Program-made: the position numbers and the translations under genes
DNA from: Cryptomeria japonica
Lineage: Eukaryota; Streptophyta; Pinopsida; Cupressales; Cupressaceae
NCBI RefSeq assembly: GCF_030272615.1
Contig: NC_081409.1
Coordinates: 646,136,468-646,200,467, forward strand
Direction: 5' to 3'
Length of the DNA: 64,000 nt
Notes under the pieces: generated by a model
Told to the model about the DNA's origin: nothing
Database searches by the model: none
The model's input: the letters and a program-made list of their open reading frames with translations, nothing else
In this document: positions 21,601 to 33,665 of the stretch, one piece after another
How positions within the stretch are numbered: the first letter of the stretch is position 1
How the letters are laid out: each line of letters starts with the position of its first letter

Positions 21601-22708
21601 ATGATTTGAATTCCATAAAGATGAATGAACTCATAGGTGAGATTTTTCATTTTGAGTATACTTGTGGGAATTTTCAAAAAGATTCATGATCATTAATTGA
21701 CTCAAAATATGTTTCCCATGTAGAAAAGTTAGAAAATATGTTGAAAATAGAGTGGCCAAGTGATTAAGTGTTTCAAAATTGGCAAATGAGGTATGGTCCA
21801 GGTGAAGATGAACTTTGACCATGTTTTCAAGATGATGGTGATTTTTGAATTAAATGGGAAATAATATCTCCTTGAAACCATCAAATAGACTCAATCTACG
21901 CCTCTGTAAAACTGCCACAAGTAAAAGACGAATTGTATCAACAACACATTTCAACGAATAATGCTCTCCTGTGCATGGGCATGTCACCATTTTGTATTTT
22001 CTAACTTCTTAGTTATTGGGTGATTTGAAATTGATTCTATTAAGTCAGAAATTAATCAGAAGCTTGTTTTCTCCCTTGTTTTCTATAAAAGGTAAATAAA
22101 AGCCATTGTACTCAGTTCCTATTAGTTGTTTTAGGTCCCTATCCTTGTAGCTCTTTTACAGTTTTTAATAGGTAGTATATTGTTATGAATTTATAGAAGG
22201 GAAATCATATCGTAAAGAATTATAGCATTTTCAAAGCTTATGAATGAAATGGAGTCTTAAAGTTTCACAGTAAAATTGTCTCCTATGTTGATGTGTTAAT
22301 TTTCTTGAAATCATGATGCAAGTTCGTGTTGTTTCACAACTGTAAGTTCTTTCACATTTATGTTCTGGTTTTCTACTTTATTCTAAGGGAATAATTAAAT
22401 TGGTTTGAATTAGAATATGGAAGTTTAGTACAATCAACTAGGATCTAAAAGAATAATTTGGCCATGAATATCATGGGGGTTTTAGTGTAAAGCACCATAC
22501 CTTTTAAGCCCTAGGTTTTTGTATCTGCGTGTTGCAATTATTTTGATATGGTGGAATAGAACCTATTTTCTCTTATAGGGCACTATTCTATGAGGTTCTA
22601 AATAGGATTGTAGAGTTATCTTTAAATCTAAAATTAAAAAAACACTTTTATTTTCATTTTTTGTATTTTAGTAGATTAGGGTTTAAAGTGTTCCTTAGCT
22701 TGAAAAGA
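21601..22708. other. Unassigned AT-rich DNA, possible LTR piece
   Basis: No coding domain recognised. A weak frame after 21590 (NDDLNSIKMNELIGEI) resembles the start of some copia gag proteins but is too short to call. TATAAAAG at about 22084-22091, with CCATTGTACTCAGTT shortly after, has the look of an LTR promoter. No second copy is present in the window to prove it. Confidence 0.35.
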
Positions 22709-22775
22709 TTTTTTTTTTTTTTTGGCAACAATAGAAAGCCACTAATATATTAATATAATAAAGGATTACAAGAGT
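22709..22775 (-). mobile_element. Probable LINE 3' end
   Basis: On the minus strand this reads a short 3' UTR, CTCTTGTAATCCTTTATTAT...TTGTTGCC, followed by about 15 A residues (the T run at 22709-22723). Plant LINEs commonly end in a TTGTAAT...ATAAA-like UTR plus poly-A. No LINE RT is visible upstream, so this would be a 5'-truncated copy of unknown length. A target-site duplication was not identified. Confidence 0.4.
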
Positions 22776-23565
22776 TGGTTTGAATGGCATACCAATAGGA
22801 AAGAACCAACAAGAAAACCTCTGGTTATAGCCCAAAATATATCTAAACTATCTTACCTATCTGACTAAATATTCATTTTTACAATGCAAAATTTTCTTAT
22901 TTTTACATGGCCAATAGTCCCATACAAAATAGATTTTTAATTACAACCGAAAAAACCCTCCTTTTGTATCCATATTCGGATATCAAATGATAATGGCATG
23001 AATATCTATAGAAAACCAAAAAGTAAAATGTTCACATAATGAGTAGGAGTCGACCTTCACCCAAAAGTTGCATAATGAACATGGATTACATGAAGAGGAA
23101 TACATCTGCCTAAAAGCAATATTGAAGGGATTGAAAGTTGTATTTGGGGATATTGTTATAGGATCACCATCCTTGCTTTGGCAGAGCCAAAAGTGTAGAA
23201 TTTTTACGCCTTAGAGTTTAACCTTATTCATTTGTCATTGACTTGAAAGTCCTTAAGCATGAGGATAACTAGCCTTAAGAGGATTTCAAGGAAATTGGTA
23301 GAAAATACCAACACTTTGTTAGTCTCTTCTATTTCTCAAAATTAATTTTTAGTTACTAGTCAGTTTGCATAGTCTCAATCTTCAGTATACACCTTAAGAT
23401 ATTTGATTGACCCAAAAACTGCAACACATCATCAAGAAATTAAGTAGCCAGGTGCAATAGTAATCTACAAAAAAAAGGTAAATTCAATCCCCCTACATAT
23501 CAAGCATGGAAAGGACTGAATTTACTAACTTTTCACAATGGTGAAATCTAGCCTATGATGATTTA
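22776..23565. other. AT-rich DNA, nothing recognised
   Basis: No open frame, domain or clear repeat seen. It may be the body of the truncated LINE or other degraded repeat sequence. Confidence 0.5.
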
Positions 23566-24025
23566 CCCAAAAAAAAAGTATGTCTATGGAATCTTTTATG
23601 AATCTGGTAAAATCCAATTATTGTTACCTGATCATTGTAAAATTTTCAATGCTCTTATTTGGTTTATCCTAAGTTTATTCAGTTTTATGGCATTATAGAT
23701 GCATGTCGATCTTGGCTTACTATCCTATCCATTTTCTCATGTCAAATCTTTTTTAATTCATTATTTTTTTTGGCTCTTTAAGCATCGTGAATGGAAAGGA
23801 TTACATTTACTCAACTATTGTGTTCACCCAAATATAAGTATGCCTATGTTACCTATTATGGACTGGTTAATACTCATTTTCTTTTCCTTTATCATTGTAA
23901 AACTTTTACTGCTCTTGGTTGGTTGTTCAAAAGCTTATATAATATGACATTATGAATGCATTTAAATTTTGGGTTACTATACTATTTATTTTCTCTTATC
24001 AATTGTTTTTTGATACACTTTGTGG
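23566..24025. repeat. Imperfect direct duplication, about 260-bp period
   Basis: Two similar blocks lie at about 23566-23770 and 23826-24025. Shared strings include AAGTATG(T/C)CTATG, ATCATTGTAAAA, GCTCTT(A/G)(T/G)TTGG and ATGCAT, with TTACTAT.CTAT.(C/T)ATTTTCTC near the right edges. Divergence is substantial, so the duplication is old. No coding content. Confidence 0.6.
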
Positions 24026-24469
24026 CTAGGAATCAAAAGTATAATTCAACTTATTGTAGGCTTTTTTAATTCATCATATACAATTAAGTATAATTAGTGC
24101 ATAAATATAAAAATGTAAACCTAATTAGTTGAACTATGGAAGTAGTTACCATTATGACTTCATTTTGTTCCCAAGCTCTTAATTGAAAGTGAACTCATGT
24201 TTTCCTCTATATCAAAACAAAATAATTGCCCCATCATCTAAAATAGAAAGTTGAATCTTTGGATTAAATCAACTAAGTTATACCAGTCATAGAGAGGCCT
24301 TCCAACCTCTCTTTGATATGGGACTTCAACTTGGCTTAGCAACAAGCTTCCTCCACTCATATGTATGAGCTACACACTCTGCTCCTTCAAACTTTCAATA
24401 TCAACACACTCAATCCACAAAGCTGAATTATCAACCTTGAAATTGGTTTCCACCATATTATCGTTTAAA
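24026..24469. other. Non-coding flank of element A
   Basis: No gene seen. The last 57 bases (about 24413-24469: CCACAAAG.TGAATTA.CAACCTT...TTTCCACC) are imperfectly repeated right after element A at 33675-33713, so A landed between two old copies of this motif. Confidence 0.55.
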
Positions 24470-24474
24470 GTAGG
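24470..24474. repeat. Target-site duplication of A, left copy
   Basis: GTAGG, repeated exactly at 33666-33670. Confidence 0.93.
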
Positions 24475-25669
24475 TGTTAGGTCCAATATAGAAAGCTAAT
24501 GTACTGAGAGGGGAGGGGTGAATCAGTACTTCAAAAATTTTCTTCAATAATAACCTTACTGTTATGCATAAGTAGAATAGTGCAGTAACATAAAATAAGA
24601 CTATCATCAACAGATAACAATCATACATGATCCACTCCATAACACATATATTTTGGTCATGCAGAAACTCTTGGTTAGAGAGAAAAACTGCAGTGGGGAT
24701 GGCACCCACAACTTCACTACTGCAATAATAAAGAATGCTCAGTTAGAGCTACATTTAGCTATGTCTGATAGCTTACCCTGTTAGGAGTACTAAGATCAGT
24801 TAGATCTACCTTACTAAAGGATTTTACAACACTATATAAGTGTAGCACCTGGTTAAAGGATTTACAATTTATAGACTTGGTTAGAGTCTTTTACCCTGTT
24901 AAAGGTTTCTCTTACAACTTCAAAATATTACAATATAATCATTACAAATATCTGCAACTTTACATCTGAAATGCTAAAGCAGATTCTATGTGCTCTGAAT
25001 AAGATTACCTAGCTTGTAGCATACCTCGGTAACCCATAATGAAACTCGGTAAACCCTTCTGTTTACTTTGTTCTTTTACTATTCACTGATAAGCTTCTCG
25101 GTGACCTCTCTATGTCTCTGTAATAGTCTTCCTTCATGCATACACACTGCTATCTCATTGCATCTCATATCACAGCATATCATCTCATCTTTTCTAACCC
25201 TAGAATCATGTTGTATATATAGATCTCTTACAGCGGTGATCTGATTCATTGCTTTGATTTTACAAAAAGATTCTTCGAATGAATAACTAAACAAAATATC
25301 TCATAGGTTAGATTGGCCTTGTAATTATACACAATCTCATAGTGCAATTTCCAATGCAAAAATAGTTAGATGTGCCTCGATCTTGTAACACATTTTCATG
25401 TGCATGTCCAGGTTCAATGTATCTGGTAAAATGTTTCACTCGATGAATATCAACTCAGTGAGTTAACTTTACCACTCGGTAGCCATGAAACTTTACTTAG
25501 TAAATAGCTCGGTGAATACTATGTTCTGTGAGTGCTTTCTTCAGTAACCGACTAGACTGTTCATACCGAATTCTCTGTGTGTACTGACTGCATGATTCGG
25601 TAATACTAACCGACTAGAATATAGTATGACTTTGGATATGAAACTAATGGCAATTTGATAAGTAGTAAC
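24475..25669 (-). repeat. A 3' LTR
   Basis: Reads TGTTAGGTCC...AGTAGTAAC on the plus strand and repeats at 32470-33665 with few differences. Its last base is separated from it by solo LTR B. TATATATA at about 25214-25221 is the likely promoter. Many CGGT motifs lie between 25020 and 25620, the U3 side. Confidence 0.93.
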
Positions 25670-26725
25670 TATTAGGTCCCAGAGACAACTGAGAGGGGGG
25701 GTGAATCAGTTGTCAAATAAATTCAAACCAAAAACTTATTAACCAACTTAATGCTTAATACTGGTAAACCAGTTAAGTATGTCAGTAGACAGTGTTAACA
25801 GTAAATTGCCATACCGGTAAGAATTAATGCATGAAACATAAACACAAAGTCATCCACAACACATGACACCAATATTTGTACATGGAAACCCTGTAAGGGG
25901 AAAAACCACAGTGGGAAACCTTACCCACAATCAGATGATACTACTATAGATAGTAAGTGTACAAAGAGGGGTCTACACATGCAGAAAGGCCAACAACCTA
26001 GAGCTCACTACTTAATCACAAACAGGGGTCACACTAACTACAGTTCGATGGTTAAATCCAATAAGAATGTACTGTACAAAATCACATCTTCATATGTTGA
26101 ATTTAGTACCGGTGTAATGCTGATATGCTTCTACAAAAACCTAACTTCACCTTCAAATGATGTCTTTGTGTATACCTCTGCTTGATCTCACATATACCTT
26201 CACTCAAATCTTTTTTGCATTCCACACTTGATCTTACAAATAAGATCTTACATTTATACCATACCCTAAGACCAATTTTAGTAGGTCGGCTCTACAAGAT
26301 ATTACATTAAAAACATTTTACAAATAATATAATATCCGATATAATAACTGATTAAACATGTTGGCTTAATGAATTTACAGCAATAATAAATCATCTCCAT
26401 AGCGTGCCATGCTGATCTGGAAAAGATAAACCTGTCAGTGTAACCCTAGATAACCTGGACCTATTTGCCGGTAAAGGCAAATATGAAAATAAGAATATAT
26501 CAATGATTAGTACTTCAAAATAAAGTGTCCACATGATGTCTTCGACATTATCAAGTGTCTTCCATGTCATTCCAGGTACCGGTGAACATTATATCCTGCC
26601 AGTTGATCATATACTAGTAACTGTTGCATAGATTATTGCTTGTCAGTGAATGTTGTTGGATCTCCAAAGTAGGTGTATTTAGTAGGTGTTGACATCAATG
26701 ACAAAACCATACCAAAATACCAACA
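25670..26725 (-). mobile_element. Solo LTR B (copia, C-like family)
   Basis: A single 1,056-bp LTR running TATTAGGTCC...TACCAACA on the plus strand, with TSD GTAAC at 25665-25669 and 26726-26730. It shares the GAGGGGGGGTGAATCAGTTG and CCTGTAAGGGGAAAAACCAC blocks with the C LTRs but is clearly diverged from them. It lies exactly at the junction between the A 3' LTR and the A polypurine tract. A solo LTR is the usual product of LTR-LTR recombination. Confidence 0.9.
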
Positions 26726-26730
26726 GTAAC

Positions 26731-27090
26731 AATCTCCCCTTTTGACATTAGTTGAGATGTTTGACAAAAACTACTTACATAGTCATAACTCAAAAACTAT
26801 GTACTTGACAAAATGACTATACTTGACAATATGTACAATAGTCAATAGTATATGCAAATATACTCCCCTTATCATTATCCTGTACATAACTCTGAATTTT
26901 TCATGTTCAATTATGTTATGTACTTGTGTGCTCTGAATGCTCTGTATATTCTGCTAGTTATACTCCCCTTGTATACAATACTCAAAATTGTGTTATCAAA
27001 ACTATACTACTCTCCAAGTGTAGAATTACTCCCCCTTTGCTAGGATTTCCTCTATGTAGTAACATAATATTACTCCCCCTTTTTGACAAA
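26731..27090 (-). promoter_or_regulatory. A polypurine tract array
   Basis: Minus-strand GTCAAAAGGGGAGAT adjoins the 3' LTR end (26732-26746). Further purine runs of the AAGGGGGAGTA type occur near 26861, 26961, 27027 and 27070. Only the first is at the correct place to prime the 3' LTR. Confidence 0.72.
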
Positions 27091-27100
27091 CATTAGAAAC

Positions 27101-30100
27101 TTAACTTGCATCCGGAGGTGGTAACTAATCAAAAATAGTCTTATACTTGGTTCGGGCGTCAGTGAGGGCGACTGAGAGTGAGTCCTTGAGACTTTCCATT
27201 AATGAGTTATGTGCTTGAATATCAGATAAGAGTGATATCAAGCCATCAAGAGTGCTTCCCTCTTGGGTAGTTGATAATCTTGTAGCTCAGTTGAGCTACT
27301 CTTGGATTGATGAGAGATGAGGAAGGAATAATGTTTGAAGGGTCATTATATCCATCCTAATTTTATGCTCTTCATTCCTCAGTTCTAACTATTGAGCCAT
27401 GAGTTGTTGTAGCTTTTTGTAAAAATTCTGAACTGAATTAAACTCAGTGGTCAACTTGGATGAGAGATCGGTGACCTCTTTCTCAATTGCGTCAGTTTAA
27501 TTTTTGATGTCTTTAATAAATAAAGAAAATGTACACAATTTTTGGAATAAATAAAGAATGTGCTTGAGTTGAGGGGACAACTCAACAATGAATTTGACAA
27601 GTTTTACCTTGCCAACAGCAATTGATTTTTGGACTTCCTCTATCATTTTTGTTGTGAGCTCTTTATCCTTGAGCTTGATTAGGTACTCAGATGCATCAAC
27701 TCTAGATGTTTCAATCTGATTAAGGAGTTCATCCAACTAAATATGGATGCTTGCATTGGTTGACACTATTGCTGATGGTAGCATTTCTGTGAGTAGTGTC
27801 CTAACCTTTTGAAGTACCTTGTTCTTTTTTTGTATGGCCAGTTGCTTCTCTTGTTCGGCCTTTGCTTTGCATAGTTCACCAAATTCAGTGAGTTCTTGCC
27901 CTTTTAATTTGGAAATGTTGACATTGGGCAACACGATCGGTTTAGATAAGTCAAATTTAAAACCATGCTTTCTCACCTTCTTCTCTTTTCCTTTGGTCTG
28001 GGGCACTAAGAGAAGTGCTTGTGAGGCTTGTTGTCCCTTAGTAGGTTGCTCGGTAGATGCAACACTTTGGACTATTCTTGTAGCAGTTGCAGTGTCTTTG
28101 GATGGCTCGGTGCTAGGGGTCTCAACTATAATATTTGTTGTGCTTGTCTATGCTTGAGACGTTTGATCTTTGGTTGTGTCTGCTGCAGCTTCATATTTGT
28201 TACTTGTATCTTCTGTAGATTCAGATTTGTTACCTGTATCTTCTGCAGCTTCAGATTTGTTACCTTCAGTAACTTGTTCGGTGTCCTTGGGAGCTTTGGT
28301 TGGGACTGGGGGCTTCACCAGTGGATAAGGCTGAACTTGTTCTAAGACTGATTCACTAGACACAAGTTTTGCATAAGTGGTGCCTTCAATCATTTCCTGC
28401 TCTGGTGCGGCTTCATCCATTACATCTTCATCAATTTGTATAGTGTCAACTGGGTCTAGACCTTGCTCGGTGACATCTGGATCTTGCTCGATGACATCAA
28501 CAATTTCAATTTGAGATTGTTCACCAACATCCTTTTGTTTGAAGATCTCCTGCCACTTGGCCTTAGTCTCATTCTCCACATCAATATATAGACCATTCAT
28601 CAATTTTAAGGCTCTCTATTTCACAAGAAATTTTGAATTGTATGTGGACAAATGCTCTTTGATTTCAGCTACGGACATGTCAGGAAATAAATGGACAAGA
28701 CTTCTTTCTCTTATTTGTCTCTCTGAATCCATTGCATATTTCCATCTGGTATCAATATGTGAGTAGAGTTCACTTGGAAGTGACTTTGCTAGTTCTAATG
28801 ATGCTAACCGAAACTTCAGAAGTGTACATATGATAGCTTCTTCAATCTGTCATTTCTCATCATTATTCCTAGACTCATACTTAACATATCTGAATCCTGC
28901 AAATCCACAGTATTCCTTAAGATTGGCACAAAAGTTTTCAACACTGTGAATGTTTGCCTTTTTTCTCTTCACAATTTGGAATTTGTTAGCATCATCAGAC
29001 TCTGTATCACTCGACTCTTTTGCCAAAATGAGTCTCCGAGTAGATTTCTTGTAGGTCTTTGTTACCTTAGGAATGACAACAGTCTTTTGTTTCTTGCTTG
29101 GTGATGCAGCTGATGCTTTGGTGTTGGGTCTCTTTGTTGGTGGAGTCGGTAGGGCCTTTGTGATGTCCTATTTCTTTCTTTTTAGAACTTTTCCCTTTGG
29201 CAACTCTATGCTCAATGTTATTGCAGCCTCCTGTGCTTCTAATTCTTCCACGGTAATGGCAAGATTGCCTTTGACAGGTGTAGATGAGGATTCTTCTCCG
29301 AATTTCTCAGTAAAGCTTTTATCATCTTTGTAGCTTTTCTTGTAGCCTTAGGAACTACAATGCTCATTTTTACTTTCTCCTTCACCTCTTCATAGGTTCC
29401 ATACCTTAGTTTAGTTGCATGCCTTGGCAATGATAGGTAGTTATCAATTTGTTGTTGTGTGATATCATAATCAATTTCATAACCCATTGGTTGCAACAAC
29501 TAAATCCTTGGTTCAACAGCATTTACATAGCAATAATCAGTGTCGACTTCAAAACATATATTGTCCTTGTATTTTTCAACCAGCTGTGGTGGGATCCCGT
29601 ACCTGTTGTGCATTTTCTCTTGGAATTTGCTAAAATAATCATCCATGATATCATTAGAGTTATCTCCTAACTTCTTGATGTAATCATTGATTTGATGGGT
29701 GATAGGGCGGTGTAGCTCCCATACTACTTTACCAACTGAGGGAAAGAACTTCTCAAAATAGAAAAACATACAGACAAGTAGTGAACCAAACTTTACTGTG
29801 TTTGCCGAGTTGTTCTTCTTCGGCTTCCTTATTATGTTCAAGTTCTCAAATAAGTTATTTAGTAGCACCTCACATAATTCTACTTTCATTCCCTTCTTTA
29901 CTATTTTGTAGGCCAGGTCCACTGCAGCACATGGTACACTATTTTCTCTTGTAGATTGGAAGAAATAGTAACCAATAACTCTGATTACAAATTTTAGTTC
30001 AGCATCAGTGACATTATTCAATTTCAGTCCTCGGTAATCAGATTCTACTCCAATTAGACTGATTAGCTCCTTTTGTGATATCATTTTATGTGCACAATCA

Positions 30101-30528
30101 TGATCGTAGATGGGATATCCAGTGATTAGGTGAATGACTTCCTTCATGATCTTGAACGGTTGCTCTTATAGCCACATGAAATCATCATGTACTCTGCTCA
30201 ATACAAACTTAACCCATTGGGGTTTGAACACACGAGGATAGACTAGGGCTTTAGTTAATCCCTTGATTCTGATATATTCAAATTTACTATCCAGTTTGTC
30301 GTCAGTGCACAGTTCATCATATGTGTCACTAATCTCTACATGACTGAGTTCCTCAACATGGCACTTGGTAAAGAATCTGACATCTTCTACCAATAAGACT
30401 CGATCCGGGATGAGTGAAAATGCAGTTATATCATCCGGTTCTGAGGCAGCTTTAAGAGTTAGGGAATACTTCAGAGATGGCTTCTCCACATTTTGGACAA
30501 CTATAGGGTCTTGGATCTTGGGCACCAT
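27101..30528 (-). pseudogene. A ORF2: large unknown protein (about 1,140 codons), broken
   Basis: Starts at a good ATG (30526-30528, MVPKIQDPIVVQN) and can be followed leftward to a stop at 27101-27103 (PPPDAS). One frame is used from 30528 to about 29240 and another after about 28650. Stops occur at 30166, 29500, 27497 and others. Helical segments: a block with LITGYPIYDHD, VIGYYFFQS, VPCAAVDLAYKI and LVCMFFYFEKFFPSVG (about 29750-30140), a middle block near 28600-28850, a Thr/Glu-rich acidic linker with repeated TEDT(G/S)NK, and a coiled-coil tail. No protease, RT, integrase, transposase or capsid motif is visible. The homologous protein in E suggests former selection. Function unknown. Confidence 0.75.
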
Positions 30529-31054
30529 GGTAGATCTCGAGTAAAATTTGATAGGTTATCCTTAGGGTTTACAAGTGACTTACTCTTCACACTTGGTAGA
30601 CACTAGCAATTTGACTAGATCGGAAACTAGCTAAACAGTGTGAATAGATTGATGTAAATACCTTGAATATTTGCTCTGAATGAAGTTTGACCGCTTTGAT
30701 TCACTCTTCTCTGCTTCTCGAAAACTTGGGTGAATGATAATGACCACAAAAACACTTTTAATTACTCAAAAATACCTTATCGGGCTCTGTGCAAATTAGG
30801 TCAAGACATTAAATGCACTCGGTTCACCTTTTACCGATTTACTACATTTTCTGTTTTCACTGAGTACCCAACTTTGCTTTGTTAACTGACTTGACAAGTT
30901 TCATGTATACACCGACTTGACAGGTTTCCTGTATAGTATGCAAACTGACTAATTGCATCTTAACTATGCAGATTTTGAATTCTTGTTAATAATAAAATAG
31001 GAACTGTTATGATTTAACTTTTAAAGAATGTAGTCCCTTCATACCTTTTCTTGA
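30529..31054 (-). promoter_or_regulatory. A ORF1-ORF2 spacer with motifs shared with E
   Basis: Plus-strand strings TTCTCGAAAACTTGGGTGAA (30715), CAAAAACACTTTTA (30746) and CATTAAATGC (30807) appear in the same order and similar spacing in E at 54877, 54909 and 54941. A non-coding spacer kept in two diverged elements could hold an internal promoter or leader for ORF2. This is inference; no transcript data are available. Confidence 0.5.
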
Positions 31055-32407
31055 CTAATTTGAAATACGTGCACCTAACTCGGTAGGTAAGGTGCTTTCT
31101 TTATCAGACATAATTTCTTTCTTTTTCCAAATCATCTTGAATTTTTCTTTTATCTCCTCAGTGTCTCTTCTCGGTTGATCTCTGCAATCGCCAGCTAAAT
31201 GTCCAGGTTTGTGACAATTAAAACATGCCATACCAGGATTTCTCCATGATCTTTGGTTGTTCATTCCAAACCTTATAAAATAGTTGGCACTTATATGTCC
31301 ATATCTTCCACAACATTTGCACCATATCCTTGTATTGTAATACCATGGTACTACTGCATATTGTCGGTAAGGATCTGTGTGAGTTCGGTAACCTCCAATG
31401 TTTCCTTGGCATGGATACTTCATGTAGTTCTTTTTCTTAAACCAGCACTTCTCGGTACTATGTCCATATCTATTGCAGTTTTTACAAAACCCTTTGAATT
31501 TTGCCTTCAGATGGTTGTTAACAGACTTTGTCCTACATTGATTAGGTATGTGACCATATTTATTGCAATTATAACAATATCCATTGGATTTAGAGATATT
31601 CGATTGCTTACCTTTTTTGATCTGGCATATGTTGGCAGTATGACCTTGATTTCCACAGTAGTAGCAAATAGGCTTCTTTCTTTTGATGTTATTCCTTTTT
31701 CCAGCTTGTTTTGATGATTATCCTCTCTCGATAGTATGAATTCCTTTCTCAATAGAGTCTTTTCCTTTGTAACAGAGTCCTCCATCTTTGTAGAGTCTTC
31801 TTGTATTCAGTTTCCCATCCAACATCTTTGATGCTTCATAACTTTTCTCCAATGATTCTTTGGATTTCTTTTCCGTTTCAAGTTCACCAATCAACCTTGA
31901 TACTTCAAGTTTCAATGATTGATTTTCATCATTCTTCAGAATTGCTTCATGATGTGCATAACCTAGTTGATCTGTCATATTTTGTTGAATACTAGTTAAC
32001 CTTATGAATTAATCATCTTTATCAGATACTAGAGCTTCAAGTTGTTGTTTCTCTCTTTGTAGATCTCTTGCTTTATCCTCAGCTATCCTTAATGCATCTA
32101 GATTTTCAATCATTTGTGTACTGAAATGTTCATGTTCTCTTTTTATTGCTTTTAGTTGATCAGCCAATGCTTTGTTCTTTTCTTTCAACATCCCAATCAT
32201 TTCTTCAGTTTCTTCAGATATACTGTTCTCAGATGATGTATCGATTTGTTCCACTAGCTCTTGAGAATCCTACAAGTCATCAAATAATCTTCTCCTTACT
32301 TTCAGAGATTTTTGCATTTGTCTCTACATGTCTGCAATCACTTGATTTGCATTATCCAACTCTTATTGAAGATGTACAATCCTCCGAGATTGTTTGTAGC
32401 CTTCCAT
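31055..32407 (-). pseudogene. A ORF1: gag-like protein with coiled coil and five zinc knuckles
   Basis: Start ATG at 32405-32407, about 62 bases inside the 5' LTR. One frame of about 450 codons is kept to the stop at 31055, with several stop codons at former CAA-like positions. The first half is a long coiled coil (MLKEKNKALADQLKAIKRE, LKLEVSRLIGELETEKKS). The second half has CCHC knuckles: CYYCGNQGHTANIC, CYNCNKYGHIPNQC, CKNCNRYGHSTEKC, a CKCCGRYGH unit whose last cysteine is lost, and CFNCHKPGHLAGDC. CCHC knuckles bind RNA in Gag. No UBN2 capsid domain is present, so it is gag-like only in part. Confidence 0.82.
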
Positions 32408-32456
32408 TGCTAAGATCTTTCTCTTTAGGTAGTTAAACCCTTTTCCAAGATTTAAG

Positions 32457-32468
32457 CTCTGATACCAA
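32457..32468 (-). promoter_or_regulatory. A primer-binding site
   Basis: TGGTATCAGAGC on the minus strand, two bases from the 5' LTR. It matches the initiator tRNA-Met site used by plant copia elements. Confidence 0.9.
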
Positions 32469-32469
32469 T

Positions 32470-33665
32470 TGTTAGGCCCAATATAGAAAGCTAATGTACT
32501 GAGAGGGGAGGGGTGAATCAATACTTCAAAACTTTTCTTCAATAATAACCTTACTATTATACATAAGCAGAATAGTGCAGTAACATAAAATAAAACTATA
32601 ATCAACAGATAACAATCATACATGATTCACTCCATAACACATATATTTTGGTCACACAGAAACTCTTGGTTAGAGAGAAAAACTGTGGTGGGTATGGCAC
32701 CCACAACTTCACTACTGCAATAATAAAGAATGCTCGGTTAGAGCTACACTTAGCTATTTCTGATAGCTTACCCTGTTAGGAGTACTAAGATCAATTAGAT
32801 CTACCTTACTAAAGGATTTTACAACACTATATAAGTGTAGCACCTGGTTAAAGGATTTACAATTTATAGACTTGGTTAGAGTTTTTTACCCTATTAAAGG
32901 TTTCTCATACAACTTCAAAATATTACAATATAATCATTACAAATATCTGCAACTTTACATTTGAAATGCTAAAGCAGATTCTATGTGCTCTGAATAAGAT
33001 TACCTAGCTTGTAGCATACCTTGGCAACCCATAATGAAACTCGGTAAACCCTTCTATTTACTCTATTCTTCAACTGTTCACTGATAACCTTCTCGGTGAC
33101 CTCTTTGTGTCTTTGTAACAGTCTTCCTTCATGCATACACACTACTATCTCATTGCATCTCACATCACATCATATCATCTCATCTTTTCTAACCCTAGAA
33201 TCATGTTGTATATATAGATCTCTTATAGCAGTGATCTGATTCATTGCTTCGATCTTACAAAAAGATTCTTCGAATGAATAACTAAACAAAATATCTCATA
33301 GGTTAGATTGGCCTTGTTATTATACACAATCTCATAGTGCAATTTCCAATGCAAAAATGGTTAGATGTGCCCCGATCTTGTAACACGTTTTCATGTTCAC
33401 GTCCAGGTTCAATGTATCTGGTAAAACGTTTCACTCGGTGAATATCAACTCGGTGAGTTAACTTTACCACTTGGTAGCCATGAAACTTTACTCGGTAAAC
33501 AACTCAGTGAATACTATGTTCTGTGACTGCTTTCTTCAATAACCGACTAGACTGTTCATACCGACTTCTCTGTGTGTATCGACTGCATGATTCGGTAATA
33601 CTAACCAACTAGAATATAGTATGACTTTGGATATGAAACTAATGGCAATTTGATAAGTAGTAATA
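32470..33665 (-). repeat. A 5' LTR
   Basis: 1,196 bp, TGTTAGGCCC...GTAGTAATA on the plus strand, near-identical by eye to 24475-25669. The terminal TGTT has decayed to TATT on the minus strand. TATATATA lies at about 33209-33216. Right TSD is GTAGG at 33666-33670. Several CGGT sites intact here read CAGT or TGGT in the other LTR, consistent with CpG decay. Confidence 0.93.

Larger units (their letters stand above)
24475..33665 (-). mobile_element. Element A: non-autonomous LTR retrotransposon with copia-like ends and unknown ORF2
   Basis: LTRs lie at 24475-25669 (plus one base after solo LTR B) and 32470-33665, flanked by a perfect 5-bp TSD. On the minus strand the order is 5' LTR, initiator-Met primer site, ORF1 (coiled coil and zinc knuckles), a 0.5-kb spacer, ORF2 (about 1,140 codons), purine-tract array and 3' LTR. 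No protease, RT, RNase H or integrase motif can be found anywhere in the 5.7-kb interior. LTR ends and accessory sites resemble those of copia elements C, D and G, which could be its helpers. Element E has the same plan. Confidence 0.92.

Noticed and set aside
27819-28345. Plus-strand ORFs of 105-112 codons, Cys/Phe-rich
   Set aside because: Antisense shadows of the minus-strand ORF2 of A. The opposite frame has homology to E and these do not.
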